48,650 nucleotides of DNA from Crocinitomix sp. (GCA_013138735.1 WTCE01000099.1:1-48650), one strand, 5' to 3'; counted from the first letter of the stretch, positions 33,871 through 42,712 are shown. The notes: a model not told the origin generated them from the letters alone. Program-made: numbers and translations.

Positions 33871-36027
33871 ATGAAAACAGCATTAGAACAAAGTAAAATC
33901 TATTCATTTCTCATGTTCGTTTCATTTTTCTTATGTACGTCTTCTTTTTCAATAAGTCAAACTTGGGATGAGATGATCAAATTAACCGCTTCAGATGCTG
34001 GGGAAGAAGATCGATTCGGAGCCCGCGTTGCGATCTCTGGCGATAGGGCTATTGTTGGTGCTTATACGAATGATGATGATGGAGATGATAGCGGTTCGGC
34101 TTACATCTTTGAATTGGTAGAAGACGAGTGGGTAGAAACTCAAAAACTAACGGCCTCAGATGCCTCAGAGCATGATCAATTCGGAAGAGCAGTTTCTATT
34201 TCGGGTGATCGAGTGATTGTTGGAGCGCCTCGAACCAGCGGAGATGGATCATTTAGTGGCTCTGCTTACGTGTTTGAATTGCTAGGTGACACTTGGGTTG
34301 AAATTGAAGAACTCACCGCGTCGGATGCTGCGGAATATGATTATTTCGGATGGTCTGTTGCCATTTCGGGTGATACGGTTGTTGTTGGAGCTTACTCGAA
34401 TGATGATGATGGATTGGCTGGCGGTTCAGTTTTTATCTTTGGATTAGTAGAAGACGAATGGGTAGAAACTCAAAAACTAACAGCCTCAGATGCCGAATTT
34501 GGGGATGCTTTCGGAAGATCTGTTGCAATCTCTGGTGACAGAATTATTGTTGGAGCGTATACGAAGGATGATTTTGGCGAAATGAGCGGCGCGGCATATA
34601 TCTTTGAATTGACAGATGCATTGTGGGTCGAAATCGAAAAACTAAATGCCTCGGATGCCTCGGAAGATGATCTTTTCGGGGGTTCTGTTTCTATCTCTGG
34701 TGACATAGCAATTGTAGGTGCAGTTTGGAATGATGGTTATTACACAAATAGTGGCTCGGCTTATATCTTTGAATTAGTAGAAGACGAGTGGGTAGAAACT
34801 CAAAAACTAAGCGCCTCAGATTCTTCGGCTTTTGATCATTTCGGGGGCTCGGTTTCGATTTCAGGCAATAAGGTTGCTGTTGGCGCGCGATACAATGATG
34901 CTGAAGGCGGTAACAGCGGTGCCGCTTACATGTTTGAAATGATAGAAGATACATGGGTGGAAATTGAAAAAATAACGGCCTCTGATGCAGGAGAGGAGAA
35001 CCATTTTGGAGGCTCTGTTTCTATCTTTGGTGACAGAGCTATTGTTGGTGCAAGCTGGGATGATGATGCTGGTTTCAAAAGTGGCTCGGCGTATATCTTT
35101 GAAGCTTGTTGGACACTGCCAATAGTGACTGCAAGTGCAGATGATTTAGAAGTTTGCGAAGGGGATACGGTGACATTGAGCGGAGAAGGTGCAACAACAT
35201 ATACATGGGATGACGGTATAGCAGATGCAATTCCATTTACTCCACCATTAGGAACAAGTACCTATACTGTGATCGGAACGGATGAAGATGGATGTGAGAA
35301 TACAGCAACCATTGAAATAATTGTCCATGGTTTACCTATTATAACCGCCATTGCAGATGATTTAGAAGTTTGCGAATGGGATATGGTAACGTTAACCGGA
35401 GCTGGTGCTGCAATTTATGTTTGGGATGGTGGTGTGACTAATGGAATCCCATTTATTCCGCCATTCGGAATAACCACCTACACAGTAATCGGAACGGATT
35501 TGGAGGGCTGTTTTGATACTGCCAGTATTGATATTACTGTGTTATATGAAGCGATATATATATCATTCGCGACCTCGGATGAGCTATTTGGAGATGACGC
35601 TGCAATCAACATCACCGTTACAGGTGGAAATCCGGCCTACAGTTTTGATTGGGATAATGACGGGACAGGTGATTTTGATGATGAAGAAGATTTGACAGCT
35701 ATTCCAGGTGGAACCTATATAATTGTGGTAGAAGACGAGACGGGTTGCACAGGAACGAGAACAATTGAAGTTGACACTGAACTAGGAACGGACAAATTGG
35801 ACTTCAACAATATTACAGTTTTCCCAAATCCAACTTCTGATCACATAACAATCGAATTCGAAGGTGAGTTCAATTATAGCCTTGTTTCTTTAAACGGAAA
35901 AATCTTATCTGTAACAAAAGCTGTAAACCAAACAACTTTGGATTTGAGCGAATTTGCTGATGGTATTTACTTTCTAGAAATTCAGTCCGAAAACGTAAGT
36001 GAATTTGTGAAAGTGCTCAAACAATAA
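33871..36027 (+). CDS. Secreted FG-GAP propeller plus Ig-like modules with T9SS tail
   Basis: A 718-residue paralogue of the upstream gene. The signal peptide is almost the same (MKTALEQSKIYSF versus MKIALKKSKIYSV), followed by seven FG-GAP blades of the same TASDA/FG/SGSAYIFEL type. Instead of ending, it adds two Ig-like repeats (TASADDLEVCEGDTVTLSGE and TAIADDLEVCEWDMVTLTGA), each about 75 residues, then a PKD-like module with FDWDNDGTGDFDDEED, and a T9SS tail nearly identical to its neighbour's (FNNITVFPNPTSDHITIE). Tandem duplication with domain gain. The Ig and PKD modules match those of the 3418-5412 protein. Confidence 0.9.
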   Translation: MKTALEQSKIYSFLMFVSFFLCTSSFSISQTWDEMIKLTASDAGEEDRFGARVAISGDRAIVGAYTNDDDGDDSGSAYIFELVEDEWVETQKLTASDASEHDQFGRAVSISGDRVIVGAPRTSGDGSFSGSAYVFELLGDTWVEIEELTASDAAEYDYFGWSVAISGDTVVVGAYSNDDDGLAGGSVFIFGLVEDEWVETQKLTASDAEFGDAFGRSVAISGDRIIVGAYTKDDFGEMSGAAYIFELTDALWVEIEKLNASDASEDDLFGGSVSISGDIAIVGAVWNDGYYTNSGSAYIFELVEDEWVETQKLSASDSSAFDHFGGSVSISGNKVAVGARYNDAEGGNSGAAYMFEMIEDTWVEIEKITASDAGEENHFGGSVSIFGDRAIVGASWDDDAGFKSGSAYIFEACWTLPIVTASADDLEVCEGDTVTLSGEGATTYTWDDGIADAIPFTPPLGTSTYTVIGTDEDGCENTATIEIIVHGLPIITAIADDLEVCEWDMVTLTGAGAAIYVWDGGVTNGIPFIPPFGITTYTVIGTDLEGCFDTASIDITVLYEAIYISFATSDELFGDDAAINITVTGGNPAYSFDWDNDGTGDFDDEEDLTAIPGGTYIIVVEDETGCTGTRTIEVDTELGTDKLDFNNITVFPNPTSDHITIEFEGEFNYSLVSLNGKILSVTKAVNQTTLDLSEFADGIYFLEIQSENVSEFVKVLKQ

Positions 36028-36107
36028 AAGGGGATTTTAATTAAAGAAGTACGGCTTCTGTCACTCCTTCAAATTCATTTAAAAAAAATGATTGAAAATC
36101 CCTTTTT
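36026..36107. terminator. Long-range hairpin terminating convergent genes
   Basis: AAAAGGGGATTTT at 36026 pairs with AAAATCCCTTTTT at 36095-36107 (11 bp with a one-base bulge). It sits between the convergent FG-GAP and TonB-receptor genes, with T- and A-runs on each side. The loop is long (about 55 bases). Confidence 0.55.
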
Positions 36108-36112
36108 GCAGC

Positions 36113-38575
36113 CTATAACTTAAATAAAACCCTCACCATAAAATTTCTTCCGGCTTGTGGGTAGTAAAAATTCTCTACTGTTCTTTCTCCACCAGAAATA
36201 TATCCCCAAGTGTAGCCATTGTTTTCATACAACTCATTAAATAAATTGTTTACCATTAAACCAAACGTTATTTCTTTACACAGGACGTCCTTAATTGTGT
36301 ATTTCATTTGAAGGTTAAATGTAGTGTATGCATTCAATTTACGTGTTTGTGTAGACGTGTTGTCTAAAAATTGATCGCCAACATGTTTCCCCATAAAACT
36401 AATACTCATGTTTTTTATTGGCTCATATTTTAAACCTGCAGCAGCTATAATATTTGGAGAAAATGCTAAATCAGAATTGCTGTGTGCAATTGTGTCTTGA
36501 CCTCCAATATCGTAATTGGTAACATACTCATTGAATTTCTTAATTTTATTACTACTAAGTGTTACGTTTCCTGTAATACTTAAATTTTTAAGTATTCGAT
36601 AGCCCGCTTCAATCTCAATTCCTGCTCGGTAACTTTTGTCTACGTTTGTTCTAGTAAAATCTCCAACATCATTAATCTGTCCTGTTAACACTAATTGGTT
36701 ATTATAATGCATATAATATCCATTTGCATTTACCATCAATTTTTGACCTTTATAACGGTAGCCTAATTCAAAATTTAATAAATTTTCTACGTCAGGTCTG
36801 TTTTCTGGTGTACTTTCTCTAAAATCTCTTCTCACTGGCTCACGATTAGCAACTGCAGCAGAAAAATACGCGTTATTACGCGAATTAAAGTCGTACATAA
36901 ATCCAGCTTTTGGGTTAATAAAATCAAAGGCTAAATTTTGGTCAACTGCTGTAATTGTTCCACTCACATCATCAATTCCTAAAAATGAATAGTCGATATG
37001 TCTGTATTGAACGTCACCAAACAATGTTAATTTACCCAATTTGTACGTTCCTTTTAAATAAGCGTGCGCTTCATTTTTCGTGGCATCATTGTCATAATAG
37101 CGGTCTCTAATGTCACTATCTGAAGCAAATTCTGCCCAAATAACCTCACCATAATGCCCGCCAATATATTGATTTGCGCCTCCACCAAAAACGATATTAA
37201 GTGGCCCTTTGTCATACGACAATGAAAATACACCACCATAAAAATGGTTATCTAGCCATCTTCTTCTAATTAAGTCGGTTGTTGTAATGGTATCGTCAGC
37301 AAAATTAAGTGGCGCAAAGCCATAATCACTAAAATCTTCACCGGCTTTATATTGCTCAAAATATCCTTTCCCTCTTGTATAATGCAGAGCACTTGTTAAT
37401 TTCAAGTTTCTCGTAAACTGATGGTTAAAGTGCAATTGATAGTGATCTTGTTGGTAATTATCCACTTCATTTTCATAAGTATAGAAATTATAAGTTCTAC
37501 CTGATGTCAACAAATTGTCTCTATCGCTTCCAAAAATATAATTGCGATCTGCATAGGCATTAATTGCAGCCTCATCTCCCCCTCCATTGATAAGAGATTC
37601 TGGTGTACCGTACCAAGCTTGGTATGTTTTCTCTTTCCCACTAAATACAGTAGCCCTCAATAATGATTTTTCACCTACCCAAGCACCAGAAACATAGTAT
37701 GATTTTAGATCTGATTCTGCTCTATCAATATAGCCACCTGAACTAACACGCGATAAACGGGTATCAATAGTAAACTTGTCATTAATTAAACCTGTTCCTG
37801 CTTTGACTGTGTTTTTCCAGGTGTTAAAAGAACCGTAAGAGTTGTCTAACACTCCGTACGCTTTTCTATTGATATTATCCGTTTTAATATTAATACTTGC
37901 ACCAAATGCAGACGCACCGTTTGTTGATGTACCTACTCCACGTTGAACTTGAATATTTTCTACTGATGACGCTAAGTCAGGCATGTTTACCCAATACACA
38001 CTATGCGATTCAGAATCATTAACAGGAATTCCATTAATAGTCACATTAGTCCTACTTGGGTCAACTCCTCTAATTCTAATCCCAGTATAACCAACTCCCG
38101 CGCCTGCGTCAGATGTTACCACGGTAGACGGCATTGAGTTTAGTAGATAAGGCAAATCCTGACCATAATTACTGTCCTCAATTGCCTCTTTGTTTATTTC
38201 TGAATAGGTTGTTGGTGTTTTTACGTCTGCACGAATTGCTGAGACAGTTATCGCCTCCATCAGCCTTGAATCTTCTGCTAAACTTATGGATAATTCCTTA
38301 TCACTATTGTCAATTTGTATTATTTCACTTTGCGATAGAAAACCAGCCATATAAAAGTTAAGGTCATATTCTCCTGGCTTCAATTTAGTAAACACAAACT
38401 CTCCTTCAAGGTTTGTAAATGTCTTAAAAAAGGTTTCTTGAATTTCCACTTTAACTCCAGGAATAGGATTTCCATCATCTCCTTTTACAATTCCTTTGAT
38501 GTTGTGCTGTGCAAATGTTACCATTGGCATGAACATAAGCAGGCCAAAGATTTTAGACAAAATTCTTGTTTTCAT
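36113..38575 (-). CDS. TonB-dependent outer membrane receptor, TPP-riboswitch controlled
   Basis: An 820-residue outer membrane receptor: signal peptide (MKTRILSKIFGLLMFMPMVTF), CarboxypepD-regulatory-like domain (about 22-110, 'IKGIVKGDDGNPIPGVKVEI'), plug (about 120-245, with 'IRIRGVDPSRTNVTINGIPVND' and 'VENIQVQRGVGTSTNGASAF'), and a beta-barrel ending in RNFMVRVLFKL, with the terminal aromatic-rich strand expected. Because a TPP riboswitch lies just upstream on the same strand, the likely ligand is thiamine or a thiamine precursor, imported with energy from TonB-ExbBD. The neighbouring PnuC-type permease fits inner membrane transport of the same vitamin. Confidence 0.9.
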   Translation of the reverse strand: MKTRILSKIFGLLMFMPMVTFAQHNIKGIVKGDDGNPIPGVKVEIQETFFKTFTNLEGEFVFTKLKPGEYDLNFYMAGFLSQSEIIQIDNSDKELSISLAEDSRLMEAITVSAIRADVKTPTTYSEINKEAIEDSNYGQDLPYLLNSMPSTVVTSDAGAGVGYTGIRIRGVDPSRTNVTINGIPVNDSESHSVYWVNMPDLASSVENIQVQRGVGTSTNGASAFGASINIKTDNINRKAYGVLDNSYGSFNTWKNTVKAGTGLINDKFTIDTRLSRVSSGGYIDRAESDLKSYYVSGAWVGEKSLLRATVFSGKEKTYQAWYGTPESLINGGGDEAAINAYADRNYIFGSDRDNLLTSGRTYNFYTYENEVDNYQQDHYQLHFNHQFTRNLKLTSALHYTRGKGYFEQYKAGEDFSDYGFAPLNFADDTITTTDLIRRRWLDNHFYGGVFSLSYDKGPLNIVFGGGANQYIGGHYGEVIWAEFASDSDIRDRYYDNDATKNEAHAYLKGTYKLGKLTLFGDVQYRHIDYSFLGIDDVSGTITAVDQNLAFDFINPKAGFMYDFNSRNNAYFSAAVANREPVRRDFRESTPENRPDVENLLNFELGYRYKGQKLMVNANGYYMHYNNQLVLTGQINDVGDFTRTNVDKSYRAGIEIEAGYRILKNLSITGNVTLSSNKIKKFNEYVTNYDIGGQDTIAHSNSDLAFSPNIIAAAGLKYEPIKNMSISFMGKHVGDQFLDNTSTQTRKLNAYTTFNLQMKYTIKDVLCKEITFGLMVNNLFNELYENNGYTWGYISGGERTVENFYYPQAGRNFMVRVLFKL

Positions 38576-38599
38576 ATTTATATATATAAAACAAAGAAC

Positions 38600-38626
38600 A
38601 AGGGGTTAATTCTCTATGTAATTAAC
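38600..38626 (-). promoter_or_regulatory. Possible expression platform of the TPP riboswitch
   Basis: Between riboswitch and start codon, the minus strand has a 7-bp hairpin (GTTAATT/AATTAAC, 38605-38626), directly followed by ACCCCTT (38600-38606). That heptamer is exactly complementary to AAGGGGT in the P2 strand of the riboswitch (38711-38717), so the two could compete. No U-run typical of a terminator follows immediately. Confidence 0.35.
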
Positions 38627-38640
38627 AACTAGTTTTTAAA

Positions 38641-38723
38641 TCACTTCCCTTCGCAGGCATTATCCTGAGCAGGTTAAATGGGTATAATCTCAGCCGCTAA
38701 TTAAAGCAGCACCCCTTAGAGAT
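38641..38723 (-). promoter_or_regulatory. TPP (thiamine pyrophosphate) riboswitch
   Basis: On the minus strand the conserved core reads GGGGTGCTGC, GGCTGAGATTATACCC, AACCTGCTCAGGATAATGCC, and GCGAAGGGAAGTGA. These are the landmarks of the THI element (P2/J3-2 CTGAGA, P4/P5 CCTGA-C-GGATAATGCC, and GCGNAGGGA). It lies 66 bp upstream of the TonB-dependent receptor ATG. TPP binding is expected to reduce receptor expression. Confidence 0.95.
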
Positions 38724-38737
38724 GGAACAAAATTACA

Positions 38738-39244
38738 TTAAACTTTTAAAAGATGGTCTATCCTTTCTAAACTTTTTTCTACGCGATTTATATGCTCACC
38801 TGAAACGATAATATAGTTCTTGTTATACTTATTTAGTGATGCTACATAAAGCTCAAACAGTTGCGAGCGATTATCAGGGTTTTCTCGAAGCGGATCTGCC
38901 TCCCATGGAATATCAGGGGTGCATAAAATATGTAAATCAAAAATTTCTTTGTCCACTAATTCACTAATAAAATCAGAGACGTTTCCGTATTTATAATGTG
39001 ACCATATCTCTAATACTGAGAAATCAGAATCACAAACAGCAATTTTGTTCTGTGAAGATTGGATGCTTTTTAGTTGCCCCCGGCCTATTTGATCTAAATC
39101 TGACTGCTCGTATTCGCCCTTCGTTCCCTCTAAATAAGTGCGTGCAAACTCAGGAATAAAAGCAACCTTAAAATGTTCAGAAAGTGCCTGACATAGAGTT
39201 GTTTTACCTGAAGATTCAGGTCCCGTTATAGCGATTCGAATCAT
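38738..39244 (-). CDS. NadR-like P-loop kinase
   Basis: A 168-residue P-loop kinase of the NadR C-terminal (ribosylnicotinamide kinase-like) family. Walker A GPESSGKT is at residues 8-15, with FIPEFARTYL and 'QIGRGQ' following, and CDSDFSVLEIWS as the Walker B region; 'PDIPWEADPLRENPDNRS' is a typical NadR-kinase loop. Known members phosphorylate nicotinamide riboside; next to a TPP-riboswitch receptor in Bacteroidota, the pair PnuC plus this kinase may instead trap thiamine. Its start overlaps the PnuC stop by 4 bp (39241-39244), so the two are coupled. Confidence 0.85.
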   Translation of the reverse strand: MIRIAITGPESSGKTTLCQALSEHFKVAFIPEFARTYLEGTKGEYEQSDLDQIGRGQLKSIQSSQNKIAVCDSDFSVLEIWSHYKYGNVSDFISELVDKEIFDLHILCTPDIPWEADPLRENPDNRSQLFELYVASLNKYNKNYIIVSGEHINRVEKSLERIDHLLKV

Positions 39245-39840
39245 GCTATTTGCTTTTTATATTCGTTTCGCCAAGCAAAGAAGCCGAATACGGCTAAAAT
39301 GGTAAAAAGTCCATATTGAACAGCTGTTAAATTGTAATCACGTTGGGCATAAAGATAAATAGAAACCAAATCAACTACAATCCAATAAATCCAATTTCCT
39401 AATATTTTTCTGGTCACCATAAAGGTTGCGGCTAAACTATAACAAGTTGTAAATGCATCTACATACGGATACGGGTGCTTGGTATAATTGTCGAAAATAA
39501 ATCCAAGGATTATAGCAACAAGGCCACTTATCAAAATGTTAAGGAAGTGATTCTTCATTCCCCATTTTTTAATATTCGAATTTTCTGATGCTGATTTTTT
39601 CCAACTCAACCAGCCCAAGACGGCCATGGCAACATAAAAAAGTTGAAGAATCGATTCAATATATAAATCACCGATATAACAGAGGTAAACAAATAAAGCA
39701 GAACCTATAAAAGCAAAGAGCCAACAGATGATTAATCTTTTCGCAGCAAGAATAACATAAATGATACTTGAGACAACAGCTAACCATTCAATGATTGACG
39801 TAGCTTTTATACCTTCCCAAACTGCTGTAATAAAAGACAT
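39241..39840 (-). CDS. pnuC: PnuC/PnuT-type vitamin permease
   Basis: A 199-residue inner membrane protein with about seven hydrophobic segments and a tryptophan-rich composition, matching PnuC (IEWLAVVSSIIYVILAAKR, 'WLSWKK', 'YVDAFTTCYSLAATFMVTRKI', 'NWIYWIVVDLVSIYLY', 'LFTILAVFGFFAWR'). PnuC family members facilitate diffusion of nicotinamide riboside or, in the PnuT branch, thiamine; the kinase coupled to it keeps the substrate inside. The nearby TPP riboswitch lies downstream of the kinase, not upstream of this gene, so it is not under the same switch by position. Confidence 0.88.
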   Translation of the reverse strand: MSFITAVWEGIKATSIIEWLAVVSSIIYVILAAKRLIICWLFAFIGSALFVYLCYIGDLYIESILQLFYVAMAVLGWLSWKKSASENSNIKKWGMKNHFLNILISGLVAIILGFIFDNYTKHPYPYVDAFTTCYSLAATFMVTRKILGNWIYWIVVDLVSIYLYAQRDYNLTAVQYGLFTILAVFGFFAWRNEYKKQIA

Positions 39841-40254
39841 TCTTCGATTTCAAAAATTAGAGCTGTTTCACAGCCGTAAATTCAAGTAAAAATTTTCAGC
39901 TAAAGTACTAAAATTAAGTTGGTGAATGATGGTTGGGATTTGTGGGTTTGAGCGTTTGATGTTTGCTTGATGGGTGTGTGATTTTGATGCTGTGCAGAAC
40001 TGTGTTGGGGGATTTGGTGTGGTAGTAGTTGCTTTTTGGAATCTCCTACTCTATAAAGGGATTGCGATTTTTAGGTTTTGATCAAAAATTGATAAAACAA
40101 ATAATTCGGCTAACCTTAAATGGATTTTCAAATTAATTCTATTAAGAATTTCACATTTTATTTTATCGTCTTTTTCTACACTGATTTTGTCGTTCAATAA
40201 CTGGATTGGTCTATCTTTTCTAGAGACTGGCTAATTGAAATTAAAGTTTCCACC
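39841..40254. other. Divergent intergenic region, including a G/T-rich tract
   Basis: No gene seen. 39915-40030 is strongly G/T-rich with few C on the plus strand, like 5484-5610, and again sits upstream of a minus-strand gene (PnuC). I looked for a second TPP riboswitch here and found none. The right end carries the operator and promoter of the efflux operon. Confidence 0.5.
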
Positions 40255-40278
40255 ATGTTAGTGAGCGTTTACTAACAT
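40255..40278. promoter_or_regulatory. Palindromic TetR-type operator of the efflux operon
   Basis: ATGTTAGTGAGCGTTTACTAACAT-like palindrome: the outer eight bases on each side (ATGTTAGT/ACTAACAT) are perfect, and 20 of 24 positions overall are symmetric. The inner GAGCGTTT resembles classic TetR/AcrR-type operators (TTAGT-x-AxCG-x-T-x-ACTAA). It covers the -33 region of the promoter ahead of the TolC-like gene. No tetR gene is within the window. Confidence 0.7.
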
Positions 40279-40286
40279 TTTTTCAT

Positions 40287-40294
40287 TACATTTG
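40287..40294 (+). promoter_or_regulatory. Promoter -7 element of the efflux operon
   Basis: TACATTTG matches TAnnTTTG exactly, only 3 bp upstream of the ATG at 40298. If used, the message would be leaderless or nearly so, or the real start codon lies further in. The palindromic operator ends 8 bp upstream. Confidence 0.5.
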
Positions 40295-40297
40295 TAT

Positions 40298-41620
40298 ATG
40301 CGAAATAAATACAAAATTCTCGTTTTCATTTTTTGTACATTCTCAATTCAATTTGCTAGTGCTCAATCAACAGTAACATTCACAAATATTGACTCAATAT
40401 TAAATTATGCTCAAGAGAATAGTGCAACATCTAAAAACAGTGAGCAATTACAATTACTGGCTAATTGGCAAAATACGTCAGCAAAGTTTGGTATTGTAAA
40501 CTTTAAAATACAAACTTCATTTTCATTAATTAACAATATTTTGCTTCCCGTAACATTTCTACCGGGAGAGGCATTTAGTGGTGAGCCAGGTACTTTTAAA
40601 GAGGTAACAACAGGACAACCTTATATAGGAAATCTTTCGGTTCTTCCTCAAATAGACCTAGTAAACCTGGGGAATTGGTCCAAATTAAAAAGTACTAAAA
40701 TCAATCAAGAATTGACCGAAATCAACAACTTAATCACAGAAAAAACACTCAGCGAGTCTATTGCTGCAGCATACTATAACATACTTTCATTAGAAGAACA
40801 AATTCGAATTACTGAACAAAACCTTAAGTCTTCAGATACTTTACTCTCAATAGTTAACAACAAATACGTGCAAGGTGTGGTTCGAAAACAAGACTTAAAT
40901 GATGTTACAATTAATAAAATTAATCTAACCGGTAAACTAGAACAACTAGAGATATTGCTTAAACTACAGTATTTAGGGCTTAATATACTTTGTGACATCC
41001 CGCCAGACGCTCAGATAATAATTAAGGATGACTTAGACTACAATTCACAATTTGAATCAAGCTTATACACCGATAATCAATTACTTTATAACGCCTCATT
41101 ATTAAAAGCGGATCTAATAAACGCTGATTTAAGAACTAACAATTTTTCTCAACTTCCTACTTTGTCTTTATTAGGATTTTCAGCTTGGCAACAAAATAGT
41201 ACTGTGACCTTTTTTGATCAAGATAGAGAATGGATTAATTCTCAATATGTAGGAATCAAACTGAATGTTCCTTTTCCTGATATCAATAAAATTATTTTGT
41301 CTAAGAATTTAGTCATTAATAGAGAAATCTCTCTGATTAATGCAGAGCATACGAAGCTCTACAACGAAATGACTAATACACAAATGACGCTAGATTATGA
41401 AAAAGCAATTTCTCAGTTGAAAACATCAAAAAATGTTCTTCTTTTAAAAGAAGAGAATTACGAAATGGCCGTACAACAATTTGAAATCGGAATCCTATCT
41501 ACAGACAGACTTTTAATAGCATTTAACGATTTACTAATTAGCCAGCTAGAATATAGTAGTGCGCAAGCAGCATTACAATTTAGTCAATCTAAAATTAAAA
41601 TTAATAATACCATAAAATGA
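40298..41620 (+). CDS. TolC-like outer membrane efflux protein
   Basis: A 440-residue outer membrane factor: signal peptide MRNKYKILVFIFCTFSIQF ending ASAQ, then two OEP-type repeats rich in helices and Asn/Gln/Ser (ITEQNLKSSDTLLSIVNNKY, 'QLKTSKNVLLLKEENYEMAVQQFEIGILSTDRLL'). It forms the trimeric duct through the outer membrane. I chose ATG 40298 over a TTG two codons upstream. It is the first gene of a four-gene operon; its stop overlaps the next start by 4 bp (41617-41620). Confidence 0.9.
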   Translation: MRNKYKILVFIFCTFSIQFASAQSTVTFTNIDSILNYAQENSATSKNSEQLQLLANWQNTSAKFGIVNFKIQTSFSLINNILLPVTFLPGEAFSGEPGTFKEVTTGQPYIGNLSVLPQIDLVNLGNWSKLKSTKINQELTEINNLITEKTLSESIAAAYYNILSLEEQIRITEQNLKSSDTLLSIVNNKYVQGVVRKQDLNDVTINKINLTGKLEQLEILLKLQYLGLNILCDIPPDAQIIIKDDLDYNSQFESSLYTDNQLLYNASLLKADLINADLRTNNFSQLPTLSLLGFSAWQQNSTVTFFDQDREWINSQYVGIKLNVPFPDINKIILSKNLVINREISLINAEHTKLYNEMTNTQMTLDYEKAISQLKTSKNVLLLKEENYEMAVQQFEIGILSTDRLLIAFNDLLISQLEYSSAQAALQFSQSKIKINNTIK

Positions 41621-42711
41621 AAATTTCAATTCAGTCGCTTACACTTTTAATGAGCTTATTTTTTATTGCTTCTTGTGGCCAAAAATCTACAGAAACTAAA
41701 CCGATTCGTAAAGATATTACTGAAACTGTTTTTGCATCAGGAACTCTAATTCCAGATGACCAATATAACTTGACTTCTTTATCTGATGGATACCTAATTC
41801 AACTAAATTTTGAAGAAGGAGATACTCTTGTAGAAAATCAATTATTAGCTGTTGTAGACAATAAGCAAAACGTCATTAATGCAGAGAGTGCAAATCAATT
41901 ATTAGCTATCGCAGCTAGCAATACAAAGGCAAGTGCTCCAGCGCTTAAGCAAGCTAAAATTAATATTCAATTAGCAGAGCAAAAATTAATCCAAGATGAA
42001 AAACAAGTCAATCGGTACAAAACTCTATTTGAATCAAAAAGTGTATCACAATTGGAGTATGAAAATATTTTATTAAATCTTGAAAATTCCAAAACAAATC
42101 TGAACGTTCTTAAAGAAAATTATAACTTATTAAAACAACAAGCAGAGCAACAATTAATTATTCAAAAATCACAAAAAGATGCAACAATCGTGAATAAAAA
42201 AAATAATGAAATTAGAGCTATTATTGGCGGAAAAGTATACAGCAAGAAGAAAGAGCTGGGAGATTATGTGAGAAAAGGAGATGTAATTGCTGAGATAGGA
42301 AGTCCGGACAATCTATTTGTTTTATTGAATATAGACGAAAACAATATTGCCAAAATACAACTCAAGCAAGAAGTTATTATTGAGTTAAATACTGAAAAAG
42401 ACAAAAAATATAGCGGTATAGTGTCAGAAATTTATCCGGCATTTGATGATAAATCACAGTCTTTTTATTGTAAAGTTGAATTTACAGAGCCATTAAATTT
42501 TAAAATATCAGGAACTCAACTTCAAGCTAATATTATTATTCAAAACCGAGAAAATGTACTGGTAATACCAAGGGAATATCTAAGCTATGGAAATATAGTA
42601 ATACTCAAGGGCGGAGAAAAAATAAAGGTTGAGACCGGTTTTATTTCAAGTGAATGGGTTGAAATAATAGGAGGAATAGATGAAAACACAATTATAATAG
42701 CCGAAAAGTAG
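41617..42711 (+). CDS. Periplasmic adaptor (MacA-like, membrane fusion lipoprotein)
   Basis: A 364-residue adaptor: signal peptide and lipobox ending in FFIASC (Cys 20), biotinyl-lipoyl-like half-motif (SLSDGYLIQLNFEEGDTLV), a long coiled-coil hairpin of about 110 residues (QAKINIQLAEQKLIQDEKQV ... LKQQAEQQLIIQKSQKDA), then the second lipoyl part (IGGKVYSKKKELGDYVRKGD) and a beta-barrel. It links the inner membrane permease to the TolC-like duct. Next gene begins 1 bp after its stop. Confidence 0.9.
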   Translation: MKISIQSLTLLMSLFFIASCGQKSTETKPIRKDITETVFASGTLIPDDQYNLTSLSDGYLIQLNFEEGDTLVENQLLAVVDNKQNVINAESANQLLAIAASNTKASAPALKQAKINIQLAEQKLIQDEKQVNRYKTLFESKSVSQLEYENILLNLENSKTNLNVLKENYNLLKQQAEQQLIIQKSQKDATIVNKKNNEIRAIIGGKVYSKKKELGDYVRKGDVIAEIGSPDNLFVLLNIDENNIAKIQLKQEVIIELNTEKDKKYSGIVSEIYPAFDDKSQSFYCKVEFTEPLNFKISGTQLQANIIIQNRENVLVIPREYLSYGNIVILKGGEKIKVETGFISSEWVEIIGGIDENTIIIAEK

Positions 42712-42712
42712 T

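Noticed and set aside
39841-40291. Search for a second riboswitch upstream of the PnuC gene
   Set aside because: No CTGAGA, GGATAATGCC or related landmark was found on either strand.
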